DNA from: JALCSJ01 sp036788835
GTDB lineage: Bacteria > Bacillota > Negativicutes > Acidaminococcales > Acidaminococcaceae
Direction of reading: 5' to 3'
NCBI GenBank assembly: GCA_036788835.1
Contig: DAIQMR010000037.1
Coordinates: forward strand, 1-13,334
Length of the DNA: 13,334 nt
Both the position numbers and the translations under genes were made by a program. How positions within the stretch are numbered: position 1 is the first letter of the stretch; every line of letters begins with the position of its first letter. Below the pieces are notes generated by a model, which was given only the letters and a program-made list of their open reading frames with translations, searched no databases and was not told the origin of the DNA. Below, piece after piece: positions 1-7,076 of the stretch.

Positions 1-2
1 AA

Positions 3-53
3 TTTTATTTGACTGAAAAAGAGCTTTTCTGGGGAAAAGAATCTGACGATTAA
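3..53 (+). CDS. Possible C-terminal tail of an upstream gene (partial)
   Basis: An open frame enters from the left edge and ends at a TAA, giving about 16 residues that finish in LFWGKESDD. The mix of aromatic and acidic residues looks like an ordinary protein end, and the next gene begins about 40 bases later on the same strand. Too little is present to name a family, and a chance open frame of this length cannot be excluded. Confidence 0.3.
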   Translation, partial: FYLTEKELFWGKESDD

Positions 54-94
54 CATCTAAAGAGAAACTCCAAGTACAAAAGTCCAATAAACAG

Positions 95-1396
95 GTGACA
101 GGCGCCGCAGATACACCGCAGAAGGAACCAGAAGAATTGGAGCCGCCTGAAACCTTGAACGGGCAGATTGTCTATAAGCGCAAAACCTTATATAAGGAAG
201 TATGGTCACAGCCGGTTACCAAGATTGCTAAGAAATATGGTGTGTCAGATGTCATGATTCACAAAATATGCAACAGCATGGCAATACCTGTGCCGCCAAG
301 AGGTTATTGGGCCAGAATTGCCTCCGGTCAGAAAATAAAGAAACCTTCACTCCCGGCATATATGGGGGATGCCGTAAGATATGGTCGCAATTGGGAAGAA
401 GTAAGCAAAGAAAATAAAAAGCAAAAAGAAGCGCCTGCCGGTGACCCATTGAACTTTCTCGGAGCTGAAGTACGCACAGATGTTATGAATATGGCCTCGG
501 AAATGCAGGTAGTGGATGATGGGCATAAATTGCATCGGGTCTTACTGCAGCACAGGGTGTCATATAAAAGGTGGAAGCAGAATCATCCTAGGGATGAGAT
601 GGCTAACTGGCACAATGATTATTACCGCAGCGTCAAGGAGGGAGAACCGGCTCTATGGGAAAGTGTTTCTGAGCAGACACTGCCAAGAACGTACCGCATA
701 TTAGATTGCATATATCGCGGGCTTGAGGGACTAGGGGGCAGTGTTAATGAGGATTTCTCCGTAATAATACGAGGTGAGCATGTAAAATTTGATGTGACGG
801 AGCAGAAGGTAAAAACGCCACACGTAGTGACTAGGGAAGAATTAAAAAAGATTGAAGAGTATGAGAAGGAGAAAAGCCGGTATTCGTATGCGTATGAACC
901 AAAATTTCGCAAATATGACTATCTCCCTAACGGCAAGCTGTCGTTTGGAACAAGAGAGCACGGGTTTATTCGGGATAGCTCAACGAATATAATTGAAACA
1001 AGAGTCGGGGAAATATTGCTCATGCTTTATAAAGAATCTGAATCGGTCCGTATTGCCAGGGAAGCAGAGGAAGCAAGAAAACGAGCTGAAGCAGAACGAG
1101 AACGCCAAGAAGAACTGCGAAGAGAGGCTTACGATGATGAGGTTAATAAATTATCTGCCTTATTGAATGAGACATCAGACTATGACGTAGCTTGTCAAAT
1201 TCGGTCTTATGTGGCTGCGGTAGAGGCTAAACCTGAGCTTGTTGCTTCCAAAGCTGAATGGCTCACCTGGGCCAAAGCAAAAGCGGATTGGTTAGATCCT
1301 ACCGTAGATAAAGAAGATTCGGTTTTTGGAAAATTAAAACATGGCAAAAAGACAGAGGAAAAAATGCCTAGCAGGTATGGACCAAGCTGGCGGTAA
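95..1396 (+). CDS. Conserved HTH / coiled-coil protein of unknown function
   Basis: This 433-residue soluble protein has no signal peptide or membrane segment. Residues 33-75 hold the most distinctive block: LYKEVWSQPVTKIAKKYGVS, then a helix ending KICN, then IPVPPRGYWAR. It reads like a helix-turn-helix (about 40-61) followed by a conserved PPRGYWA turn. I recall this block from uncharacterised bacterial proteins but know no established function. The middle (about 110-310) is charged and unrecognised. Residues about 318-352 are rich in Glu, Arg and Ala and likely form a coiled coil, followed by a Trp-rich segment with the motif EWLTWAKAKADWLDP. The GTG start at 95 has no clear ribosome binding site. 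A TTG at 137, preceded by AAGGAA, would keep the HTH block and is an alternative. The gene ends in its own terminator and appears unrelated to the redox genes downstream. DNA binding is inferred from the HTH only. Confidence 0.75.
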   Translation: MTGAADTPQKEPEELEPPETLNGQIVYKRKTLYKEVWSQPVTKIAKKYGVSDVMIHKICNSMAIPVPPRGYWARIASGQKIKKPSLPAYMGDAVRYGRNWEEVSKENKKQKEAPAGDPLNFLGAEVRTDVMNMASEMQVVDDGHKLHRVLLQHRVSYKRWKQNHPRDEMANWHNDYYRSVKEGEPALWESVSEQTLPRTYRILDCIYRGLEGLGGSVNEDFSVIIRGEHVKFDVTEQKVKTPHVVTREELKKIEEYEKEKSRYSYAYEPKFRKYDYLPNGKLSFGTREHGFIRDSSTNIIETRVGEILLMLYKESESVRIAREAEEARKRAEAERERQEELRREAYDDEVNKLSALLNETSDYDVACQIRSYVAAVEAKPELVASKAEWLTWAKAKADWLDPTVDKEDSVFGKLKHGKKTEEKMPSRYGPSWR

Positions 1397-1463
1397 ATTT
1401 AAGAAGGTTTGTAATTGGACAGAGATGATTGTAGCGATAGCGCAGTGAAGAATCATAGCAAAT

Positions 1464-1504
1464 AAAAAGACGCTTTTCCTTAATTGGAAGAGAGTCTTTT
1501 TTTA
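1464..1504 (+). terminator. Rho-independent terminator after the 433-residue gene
   Basis: The arms AAAAAGACGCTTTTCC and GGAAGAGAGTCTTTTT pair with one mismatch and one G-T pair around a TTAATT loop, and the 3' arm runs into a T-tract. It separates the left-hand gene from the MerR-controlled operon that starts 12 bases later. Confidence 0.85.
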
Positions 1505-1515
1505 TTTTTTCCCTC

Positions 1516-1546
1516 TTGACTTAGAGTGAACTCTCAATGCTATATT
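1516..1546 (+). promoter_or_regulatory. MerR-type promoter/operator 1
   Basis: TTGACT (1516-1521) and TATATT (1541-1546) are separated by 19 bp, the over-long spacer typical of MerR-activated promoters. The spacer holds the inverted repeat AGAGT-GA-ACTCT. Core and flanks (CCCTC before, TGCTATATTGC at the -10) match the second copy at 3247-3277 almost base for base. It lies upstream of an operon whose third gene encodes a MerR protein, so autoregulation is likely. Confidence 0.88.
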
Positions 1547-1589
1547 GCAAAATAAGAAATTTAATATATTAAAAGTGAGGAGAATAAAA

Positions 1590-2075
1590 ATGTATAAAAA
1601 ACTGTTAATGGCAGGGGTTTTGGTTTTAGCTGGTTTAATGAGTGCTGCTTGTGGTGGGACAACAGCTACAAAACAGGTGGCAGCAAAAAGTGCCGAAACA
1701 ACAGCTGAGTTCGGCGCTGGTAATCCTATGGAAAAAATAATCCTGGAGGCTAAAGGTAAAAAGTATGATGCTGAATTAGAAATTAATAATCTTACCAAGC
1801 AACTAAGAGGTAAGATGCCAACAACACTTAAAATGGAACTCTTGGAAAATTGGGTATATGGCAATGATCCTATTAAAGCAGAGGGTAATTTTCAAAAGAA
1901 TATGAAAAAGGGTGATTTGGCATACTGCCGTTATGGTTATTTGATCCTTTTCTTTGAAGACCAGTCTGCAAATTCTACAAGCGATTTTGTAAAAGTTGGC
2001 AGGATAACTTCCAACCTGGATAGCTTGCAGGAACTAAGTAAAGGTGCTGACGTAAAGTTTTCTCAAGCACAATAG
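1590..2075 (+). CDS. Cyclophilin-like fold lipoprotein (paralog 1)
   Basis: The product is a 161-residue predicted lipoprotein. MYKK is followed by a hydrophobic stretch and the lipobox-like SAAC, with Cys 21 as the likely lipidated residue, then a Thr/Ala-rich linker. From about residue 47 a compact domain begins at MEKIILEAKGKKYDAEL and continues through MPTTLKM, GDLAYCRYGYLILFFED and a closing VGRITSNL strand. This pattern fits the small bacterial cyclophilin-like family, whose members are usually cytoplasmic and of unknown biochemical role; isomerase activity should not be assumed. I chose the ATG at 1590, with GTGAGGAG upstream, because the earlier in-frame ATG at 1545 lies inside the -10 hexamer. 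It is first in the MerR-controlled operon. A paralog at 5882-6367 is the same length with about 41 differing residues of 161 (hand count). Confidence 0.85.
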   Translation: MYKKLLMAGVLVLAGLMSAACGGTTATKQVAAKSAETTAEFGAGNPMEKIILEAKGKKYDAELEINNLTKQLRGKMPTTLKMELLENWVYGNDPIKAEGNFQKNMKKGDLAYCRYGYLILFFEDQSANSTSDFVKVGRITSNLDSLQELSKGADVKFSQAQ

Positions 2076-2115
2076 TCGCAATTATAGAACAGTTTATGTA
2101 AGGTAGGAGAGCATA

Positions 2116-2688
2116 ATGAAAAAGAATCTAGGATCAGTTTTAGCGTTATATCCTACACCTTTAGTGGTGATGGGAACAATGAATGGCGATAAACCAAATT
2201 GGACATTGATTGCCCATGTGGGAATTATTGGTCATGACAGATTAATGATTAGTGTTATGAAGGAACATTTTTGTTCACATCTGATTTATAGCAATAAAAA
2301 ACTATCTTTGAATATTGTCACCAAAGATTGGTTGGAATTGGCTGACTACGTAGGATGCAATTCAGGTGCTAAAGTAGATAAATCGGGATTATTCCCCTGG
2401 CAATTAGGACATAATGATACCCCTGTTATTGAGGCTGCCAAATTAACTTTAGAATGTCGGGTTGAGGATATTTATGACCATCCTGTTTTTAACAATTATA
2501 TTTTAAGCATTAAGGCCACCTTGGCGGAAGAGGATATTTTAGACGAAAAGGGTAAAATCGACTATAATATTCTTAAGCCGATTTTGTTTGAATTTCCCAC
2601 ATACAGCTACTTGCAAACAGGAAAAATACTGGGAAAATGCCGGCAGATGCATGAGGCAGGACCTGACGAAGACAAAATTATTTTGTAA
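2116..2688 (+). CDS. Flavin reductase-like (FMN-binding split barrel) protein
   Basis: This 190-residue protein has no signal peptide and should be cytoplasmic. Its layout fits the flavin reductase-like / flavoredoxin family. The N-terminal strand (YPTPLVVMGT, MNGDKPNWTLIAHVGIIG) is followed by LMISVMKEHFCSHLI and then a segment reading LSLNIVTKDWLELADYVGCNSG. That serine/asparagine/glycine pattern is typical of the FMN-binding part. Residues about 105-135 (AKLTLECRVEDIYDHPVFNN) match the later barrel strands. Such proteins bind FMN and pass electrons from NAD(P)H or a redox partner; the partner here is unknown. The start has AGGAGAG upstream. It sits 40 bases after the cyclophilin-like gene and 14 bases before merR, so all three are probably cotranscribed. 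It is one of the few non-regulatory products here without an export signal. Confidence 0.87.
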   Translation: MKKNLGSVLALYPTPLVVMGTMNGDKPNWTLIAHVGIIGHDRLMISVMKEHFCSHLIYSNKKLSLNIVTKDWLELADYVGCNSGAKVDKSGLFPWQLGHNDTPVIEAAKLTLECRVEDIYDHPVFNNYILSIKATLAEEDILDEKGKIDYNILKPILFEFPTYSYLQTGKILGKCRQMHEAGPDEDKIIL

Positions 2689-2702
2689 AGGAGCTGGAGT
2701 AA

Positions 2703-3185
2703 ATGTCCTATACTATTGGTCAAATCGCAGAGCTTATCCATGAGTCAACTTATACCTTGAGATATTACTCAAAGGAGGGTTTACTGCCTTTTGAGAAACG
2801 TAATGAGCATGGTATCAGAGTATTTGAAAAAGAAGATTTAGAACTTTTTAACGTAATAAAGTGCTTAAAGGCAACCCACATGCCAATAAAAGAAATAAAA
2901 AAGTTCGTCCAACTATATATGGAAGGGGATGCAACCATTCCGGAACGCAGGAAAATGTTTGAAGAAAGAAAGACAGTGGTAGCAGAGGAGCTCAAGAACA
3001 TCAAAAATCTTTATGATGATGTTAGCTACAGATGCTGGTTCTTTGAGCAGGCAGAAAAAGCCGGAACCGTTGATGTAAAATATGAGATAAAACTGGAAGA
3101 TGTGCCAAAGCATTTGAGAAAAATAAAAAAGGTCTTTGATGCTGTGCATTTGCATAATCCCCAAGAAAAAACGGAAAAGAAATAA
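2703..3185 (+). CDS. MerR-family transcriptional regulator with thiol-sensor cysteine
   Basis: The protein has 160 residues. Residues 3-40 form the MerR winged HTH (YTIGQIAELIHESTYTLRYY, then EGLLPF and GIRVFEKEDLE). A second HTH-like segment and a long dimerisation helix follow (about 63-115), then a short C-terminal effector region beginning WFFEQAEKAGT. Cys 54 lies in VIKCLKATHMPIKEI, matching the position of the single conserved cysteine in the NmlR/AdhR branch, which responds to aldehydes and other thiol-reactive compounds. Cys 111 is a second thiol. The classical metal-binding cysteine set of MerR or CueR is not seen. The gene is third in an operon headed by a 19-bp-spacer promoter, and a matching promoter lies just downstream at 3247. 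I infer that it activates both. The inducer is inferred from family and Cys position only. AAAGGAG precedes the ATG. Confidence 0.93.
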   Translation: MSYTIGQIAELIHESTYTLRYYSKEGLLPFEKRNEHGIRVFEKEDLELFNVIKCLKATHMPIKEIKKFVQLYMEGDATIPERRKMFEERKTVVAEELKNIKNLYDDVSYRCWFFEQAEKAGTVDVKYEIKLEDVPKHLRKIKKVFDAVHLHNPQEKTEKK

Positions 3186-3190
3186 AAAGA

Positions 3191-3236
3191 AAAAGTTCCA
3201 AATTCAGTGAACATTACTGAGTTTGGAATTTTTTTA
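3191..3236 (+). terminator. Strong rho-independent terminator after merR
   Basis: TTCCAAATTCAGT (3196-3208) pairs with ACTGAGTTTGGAA (3216-3228) over 13 bp with one G-T pair around a GAACATT loop. The flanking A-run pairs into the following T-run. It ends the first MerR operon just before the second MerR-type promoter. Confidence 0.93.
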
Positions 3237-3246
3237 TTTATCCCTC

Positions 3247-3277
3247 TTGACTGAGAGTTAACTCTAAATGCTATATT
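3247..3277 (+). promoter_or_regulatory. MerR-type promoter/operator 2
   Basis: TTGACT (3247-3252) and TATATT (3272-3277) are again 19 bp apart, with the inverted repeat AGAGT-TA-ACTCT in the spacer. It is a close copy of the promoter at 1516 and drives the SGNH hydrolase gene. Two such sites around one merR gene indicate a small two-operon regulon. Confidence 0.88.
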
Positions 3278-3323
3278 GCGAATAAGAAAGAAAATTTACC
3301 GCAAGGGCAGGAGGGATATTATT

Positions 3324-4682
3324 ATGAAAATAAAAAAGCTGAAGATTGGTATAGTGTTGATGATATTAGCAGTTGCGGCAGGCTTGTATGTTGGTAAAAG
3401 AGTAGCTTATTGTCACTGTTGCCATGCTAAGGCTGTAACGAGAAACTATGAACCAAATATCTCGCCTCGAAAAATGCATCCCACCTTAACCTGGTCACCT
3501 GTTAATTTAGCTGTAGCCTATGAATTAGAGATGCTGACTGATGCAACTAATTTATCGGCAGGACAAAGGGCAAATAATGTTTTATTTACCACAACAATGA
3601 TTTATACCAATGCCTACAATATTAACTTGGAACCATATAAAGATTATAAACAATTGTATTGGCGGGTAAGAGCCTTAGATATTGATAAAAAGCCTATCAG
3701 TAATTTTACCAATCCTGTTTCCATAAATATTACAGGAAAATTAGATGGACATAATTATCCGGAACCAACTGCTCAATTAGGAAAAGGACAGGGAGGCACT
3801 CTGCTTTATCCCGTATATGCATGGATTCCCATGGAAGGAGCAGCAAAATATGAAGTAGAAGTACTGAGCAATAAGCCGGAAAATCCTGAGGGTACAGCAC
3901 CTTCTCGTTATAGGATTTGGGCGAAAGAAACTACTCTATCGGATCTGTATGACGAAAAACCTCGTGTTGGCGCAAACAGATTCTATTGGCGGGTAAGAGC
4001 TTTTGATGAAAAGGGTTCACCCTTGGGAACCTACAGCCCGGCTTTAAGTTTTACTACGAATCCGGAAGAAAAATGGGACATCGGTGTTTTCGGAGACAGT
4101 ATTTCTCATGGTGGCGGAGATATGTCTTATTCACCGGCGGATTTGTCGTATAGCTGGATTCACTATTTAGATAGACCGGCCATTAATCTATCATGCAGCG
4201 GTGATACCAGTGCTACTATGGTAGCTCGCTTTGATAAAGACGTTTTGCCTTTTGGGCCAGAATATCTTTTCATTATGGGTGGCACCAATAGCCTGCGGGC
4301 CGGCGTTTCCGCATCAGATGTAATTGCGGACTTAACGGAACTGAGGGATAAATGCCTTGTTCATAAAATAGAACCGATTTTCTTAACACTGCTCCCTATT
4401 AATCCGACTAATATTGAAAAGTGCTTTAATGAGCCAACAGCTCCCGGCTGGCAGCAAGAAATGCGTAAAGTCAATGCTTTCATCAGATCACAGCATCATA
4501 TAGATGTGGCAGCGGCCATGCCTTTTGGTCAGCAAGAACTACCTAGCAGGATGGGAATAGATGGATTGCATGCTAACGCAGATGCCAAGAAAATAATGGC
4601 AGCAACCATCAATGCTGATTGGGCAAACATTTTAGTGTCCACAAAACAGCCGAGACAAAACTTTCTCGCAAAGCTTTTCTAA
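3324..4682 (+). CDS. Membrane-anchored SGNH/GDSL hydrolase with two FN3-like repeats
   Basis: This 452-residue protein has a basic N-terminus and one hydrophobic segment (about 8-24), so the rest should lie outside the cytoplasmic membrane. Just after the segment is a Cys/His cluster, YCHCCH (29-34). Two beta-rich FN3-like repeats follow (about 52-140 and 150-247), each ending in a YWRVRA strand (112-117 and 221-226). The SGNH hydrolase domain starts near 252: block I GDS with nucleophile Ser 259, a block II glycine in SGDTS (about 293), block III GGTN (319-322) and block V DGLH with Asp 413 and His 416. The catalytic set is therefore intact. Such enzymes cleave esters, often acetyl groups on glycans; the FN3-like part may bind polymer or place the enzyme, which is inference. 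I chose ATG 3324 with CAGGAGGG upstream because the earlier in-frame ATG at 3276 lies in the -10. No terminator follows. Confidence 0.87.
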   Translation: MKIKKLKIGIVLMILAVAAGLYVGKRVAYCHCCHAKAVTRNYEPNISPRKMHPTLTWSPVNLAVAYELEMLTDATNLSAGQRANNVLFTTTMIYTNAYNINLEPYKDYKQLYWRVRALDIDKKPISNFTNPVSINITGKLDGHNYPEPTAQLGKGQGGTLLYPVYAWIPMEGAAKYEVEVLSNKPENPEGTAPSRYRIWAKETTLSDLYDEKPRVGANRFYWRVRAFDEKGSPLGTYSPALSFTTNPEEKWDIGVFGDSISHGGGDMSYSPADLSYSWIHYLDRPAINLSCSGDTSATMVARFDKDVLPFGPEYLFIMGGTNSLRAGVSASDVIADLTELRDKCLVHKIEPIFLTLLPINPTNIEKCFNEPTAPGWQQEMRKVNAFIRSQHHIDVAAAMPFGQQELPSRMGIDGLHANADAKKIMAATINADWANILVSTKQPRQNFLAKLF

Positions 4683-4690
4683 AGCACAAT

Positions 4691-4760
4691 AAATGCTTTT
4701 AAAGCATAACTTGCATATAAAAACAAAGTATTTGATATAACTAAGCTTTATTTTTATAAT
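4691..4760 (+). promoter_or_regulatory. LysR-type promoter P1
   Basis: A palindrome ATGC-TTTTAAA-GCAT (4693-4707) has the T-N11-A form of LysR boxes. Its centre is about 67 bp before the predicted start near 4767. The 18-mer ATAAAAACAAAGTATTTG (4717-4734) runs into the -35 TTGATA (4732-4737), and TATAAT (4755-4760) follows after 17 bp. The same elements with identical spacing recur at 8481 and 11597. The downstream gene encodes the DUF362 lipoprotein. Confidence 0.85.
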
Positions 4761-4794
4761 GTTGGTGAAAGCTGAAAAGCAAGATAAATGGTTT
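4691..4794 (+). repeat. Duplicated promoter/leader cassette, copy A
   Basis: These 104 bases align without gaps to 8479-8582 with about 10 differences by hand count. The repeat covers the LysR box, the promoter and the start of the transcribed leader (GGTGAAAG, then GAAAAGCAA), stopping before the ribosome binding site. A third, more diverged copy keeps the same spacing at 11595-11678. Confidence 0.9.
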
Positions 4795-4826
4795 GGTTAG
4801 AAGAGAGAGTACACTAGGAGGAAAAC

Positions 4827-5825
4827 ATGAAAAAAATAACAATAGCCCTTTGCCTAGGGCTGACTATGCTAATAGGAGCATGTGGAACATCAGCAAAAAA
4901 TGCTACAGGAGAAAAACCGGCTGCTGGCCAGGCTGCAGCTCAGACCGTTACAAAACTGAAATATCAGGTAACCTCAGCAGATGCACCTAAAGTGTTTTTT
5001 GTTAAAAAGGTAAGCCCAGAAAGTTTGGTTAAGGTATATGAAGCAGTGGGCAGGATGGCCACAGGCAAGGTGGGGTTGAAATTGAGCTTTGAATCACCCG
5101 GGGGGCCATACTTGCCGCCTACATTCCTAAAACCTTTGCGAGACAAGGTTAATGGAACATTTATAGATTCTAATGGTTTTTCGGCACCGCGGAATACCAC
5201 TGCCGGTAATCTGCAAGTAGCTAAGGACCATGGCTTCACAGCAGTGGGTCCTGTGGATGTTTTAGACGCCGATGGAGAACTGGATATGCCCGTAGTGGGA
5301 GGCAAGCACCTGAAATATCATAGGACTGGCTCCCATTTTGCTAATTACGATTCAGTTATTTCTTTGGTAAGATTCAAGCCTCATCATATTCGAGATTATG
5401 GTGGAACTTTAAAAAATCTAACTATTTGTTTAGCATCGATATCAGGGAAAGCAATACTCCATAGTGGCGGGAAAGTTGAGTCCGGCTTTACAGAAGATTC
5501 GATAGATGTATTTTTGGAATCTATGGCGGACGGTGTAAAAGCAGCAGAAGATTATAAGAAGGACCATTGGGTATATATTAACGTCCTTTCTGCTATTGAT
5601 CCGGATGACAGCTGTTCTGATGCAAAAGCTCAACAGGATATTGGCATCTTGGCATCAGTAGACCCAGTGGCATTAGACCAAGCAGCAGTAGATATGACTT
5701 TTGGAGCTGTACCGGATGAAAAGACTCGGGAAGAATGGGAAGAAATTCATCACACTAGAGTGCTCGGCTATGCAGAAGCTATCGGCGCCGGAAAGAGAAA
5801 TTATCAACTGGTGGAAGTGCAATAA
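4827..5825 (+). CDS. DUF362-family lipoprotein lacking the ferredoxin insert
   Basis: The 332-residue product starts with a lipoprotein signal ending MLIGAC, with Cys 19 as the likely lipid site, and a linker to about residue 45. The rest follows the DUF362 family: VGLKLSFESPGGPYLPP (82-98), DSNGFSAPRNTT (114-125), HGFTAVGP, GKHLKYHRTGSHFANYD (159-175), HHIRDYGGTLKNLTICLAS (186-204), and the closing INVLSAIDPDDSC and DIGILASVDPVALDQAAVDM. Many DUF362 proteins carry a 4Fe-4S ferredoxin segment after the HS motif. Here the chain passes from LHSGG (211-215) straight to FTEDSIDVF, and only four cysteines exist in all (9, 19, 201, 263), so no such cluster can form. The biochemical role of the family is poorly known. 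The gene heads the P1 operon, with AGGAGG before the ATG. A separate ferredoxin lipoprotein at 10271 could supply the missing electron-transfer part; that is inference. Confidence 0.88.
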   Translation: MKKITIALCLGLTMLIGACGTSAKNATGEKPAAGQAAAQTVTKLKYQVTSADAPKVFFVKKVSPESLVKVYEAVGRMATGKVGLKLSFESPGGPYLPPTFLKPLRDKVNGTFIDSNGFSAPRNTTAGNLQVAKDHGFTAVGPVDVLDADGELDMPVVGGKHLKYHRTGSHFANYDSVISLVRFKPHHIRDYGGTLKNLTICLASISGKAILHSGGKVESGFTEDSIDVFLESMADGVKAAEDYKKDHWVYINVLSAIDPDDSCSDAKAQQDIGILASVDPVALDQAAVDMTFGAVPDEKTREEWEEIHHTRVLGYAEAIGAGKRNYQLVEVQ

Positions 5826-5881
5826 TAATCAAAACAAGTTCAGTAAGAAGTTAAATATATTAAAAGTAAAGGAGCATATAA

Positions 5882-6367
5882 ATGTACAAAAAAATATTAA
5901 TGGCAGGGGCTTTGGTCTTAGCAGGTTTAACAATCGGCGTTTGCGGCGGTGCAACAGCACCCAAGCAGGTGGTAGAAAAAAATGTTACAGCAACGGCTGA
6001 TTCCGGCATTAGTAAACATATGGAAGAAATTACTCTAGAGGCTAAAGGTAAAAAATATGATGCGGAACTAGAAAGCAATAATCTTACTCAACAAATAATA
6101 AGTAAGATGCCAACAACACTTAAAATGAGGGTCTTGGAAAATTGGGTAGCCGGAGATGAGCCTATAAAGGTTGAAGGAAATTTTCAAAAAAACATGAAAA
6201 AAGGTGATTTGGCCTACTGCCGCTATGGCTATTTGATTCTTTTCTTTGAAGACCAGACTGCGAAGTCTACCGATGATTTTGTGAAAGTAGGCAAGGTAAC
6301 TTCCAATCTAGGCAGCCTGCAAGAATTAAGTGAAGGTGCTGATGTAAAGTTTTCTAAAGCACAATAA
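5882..6367 (+). CDS. Cyclophilin-like fold lipoprotein (paralog 2)
   Basis: This 161-residue paralog of the 1590-2075 product is about 75% identical by hand count, with no gaps. The core from EAKGKKYDAELE through GDLAYCRYGYLILFFEDQ is almost unchanged, while the linker at about residues 29-46 has diverged. The lipobox reads TIGVC; valine just before the cysteine is atypical (Gly, Ala or Ser is usual), so lipidation is less certain than for paralog 1. The similarity extends upstream to AATATATTAAAAGT before the AAAGGAG ribosome binding site. The duplicated unit therefore included the translation start but not the promoter, because paralog 1 is under a MerR-type promoter and this copy sits inside the LysR-type P1 operon. 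It follows the DUF362 gene by 56 bases and precedes the flavodoxin gene by 32. The function is unknown beyond the fold. Confidence 0.85.
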   Translation: MYKKILMAGALVLAGLTIGVCGGATAPKQVVEKNVTATADSGISKHMEEITLEAKGKKYDAELESNNLTQQIISKMPTTLKMRVLENWVAGDEPIKVEGNFQKNMKKGDLAYCRYGYLILFFEDQTAKSTDDFVKVGKVTSNLGSLQELSEGADVKFSKAQ

Positions 6368-6399
6368 AAATAACTTCTACAGAAAGGTAGGAAATAAAA

Positions 6400-7032
6400 A
6401 TGAGAAAAATATACGTATTGTTAATGGGTGCTTTATTGTTAATGGGGGCAGGGTGTGGAGCAGCAACAACTAAAGCTGAACCAAACAAAGCCGCTAAGAA
6501 GGCAATCACCGCGACCAAAAGCGTAATACCGGAAACTGTAACGACAACGAAAAATGGCAAAAAAATACTAATAGCCTATTTTTCTTGGAGTGGCAATACG
6601 CGTAAATTAGCACAGGAGATTCAGAAAAAAACAGGTGGTAATTTAGTAGAAATAGAAACAGTACAGGCCTATCCAAAAGATTATAATGACACGGTTGAAC
6701 AAGGGAAAAAAGAACTACAGGAGAAAGCTCGACCGGCTTTAAAGACAAAAATTGAGAACTTCAAAGATTACGACGTTATTTTCCTGGGTTCTCCTGATTG
6801 GTGGGGGAATCCACCCATGGCAATCTTAACTTTTGCGGATAGTTATGATTTTACCGGTAAGACAGTTGTACCTTTCTTTACTCATGGCGGTGGAGGATTG
6901 CAGAGCTGTTTGAGCACATTGCAAAATGAATTACCTAAGGCAAAAATAACTAAACCATTAGTAGTAAGCGGTGGCCGTGTGGATTCTTCCAAGGGAGAGA
7001 TTGATACTTGGCTAAAGAGCTTGAATCTTTAG
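6400..7032 (+). CDS. Flavodoxin-like lipoprotein
   Basis: The 210-residue product has a lipoprotein signal ending LLLMGAGC (Cys 19), then a Lys/Ala/Thr-rich linker to about residue 50. The flavodoxin fold starts at KKILIAYFSW. The FMN phosphate loop reads SWSGNTRKLA (about 62-71), followed by VEIETVQAYPKDYN. The next FMN loop contains FLGSPDWWGNPPMAI (about 128-142), and the last conserved block is PFFTHGGGG. This is the flavodoxin_4-like branch that normally works in the cytoplasm as a small FMN electron carrier or quinone/NADPH reductase. Anchoring it outside the membrane is unusual. Cotranscription with the DUF362 and cyclophilin-like lipoproteins suggests a surface electron-transfer role, which is inference. 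The linker starts at residue 20, so the fold is complete and not truncated. Confidence 0.9.
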   Translation: MRKIYVLLMGALLLMGAGCGAATTKAEPNKAAKKAITATKSVIPETVTTTKNGKKILIAYFSWSGNTRKLAQEIQKKTGGNLVEIETVQAYPKDYNDTVEQGKKELQEKARPALKTKIENFKDYDVIFLGSPDWWGNPPMAILTFADSYDFTGKTVVPFFTHGGGGLQSCLSTLQNELPKAKITKPLVVSGGRVDSSKGEIDTWLKSLNL

Positions 7033-7076
7033 AACAGCAAACGATGTAAGCCTTGTGGATAGGAGGCGAGGATACT

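Noticed and set aside
1545..1589. Upstream in-frame ATG extending the first cyclophilin-like lipoprotein
   Set aside because: It lies inside the -10 hexamer and has no ribosome binding site; ATG 1590 has GTGAGGAG and starts a proper signal peptide.
3276..3323. Upstream in-frame ATG extending the SGNH hydrolase
   Set aside because: It lies in the -10 of the second MerR-type promoter; ATG 3324 has CAGGAGGG and begins the membrane anchor.
4693..4707. Palindrome read as a terminator of the SGNH gene
   Set aside because: No T-run follows, and the same palindrome recurs at fixed distance before two other promoters, so it is an operator.
4793..4990. 65-residue open frame over the DUF362 gene start
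   Set aside because: Wrong frame over a clear lipoprotein signal, with low-complexity basic content and no family resemblance.
5442..5633. Minus-strand open frames such as this one, and others antisense to real genes
   Set aside because: They lie opposite well-supported genes and have no binding sites or recognisable domains.
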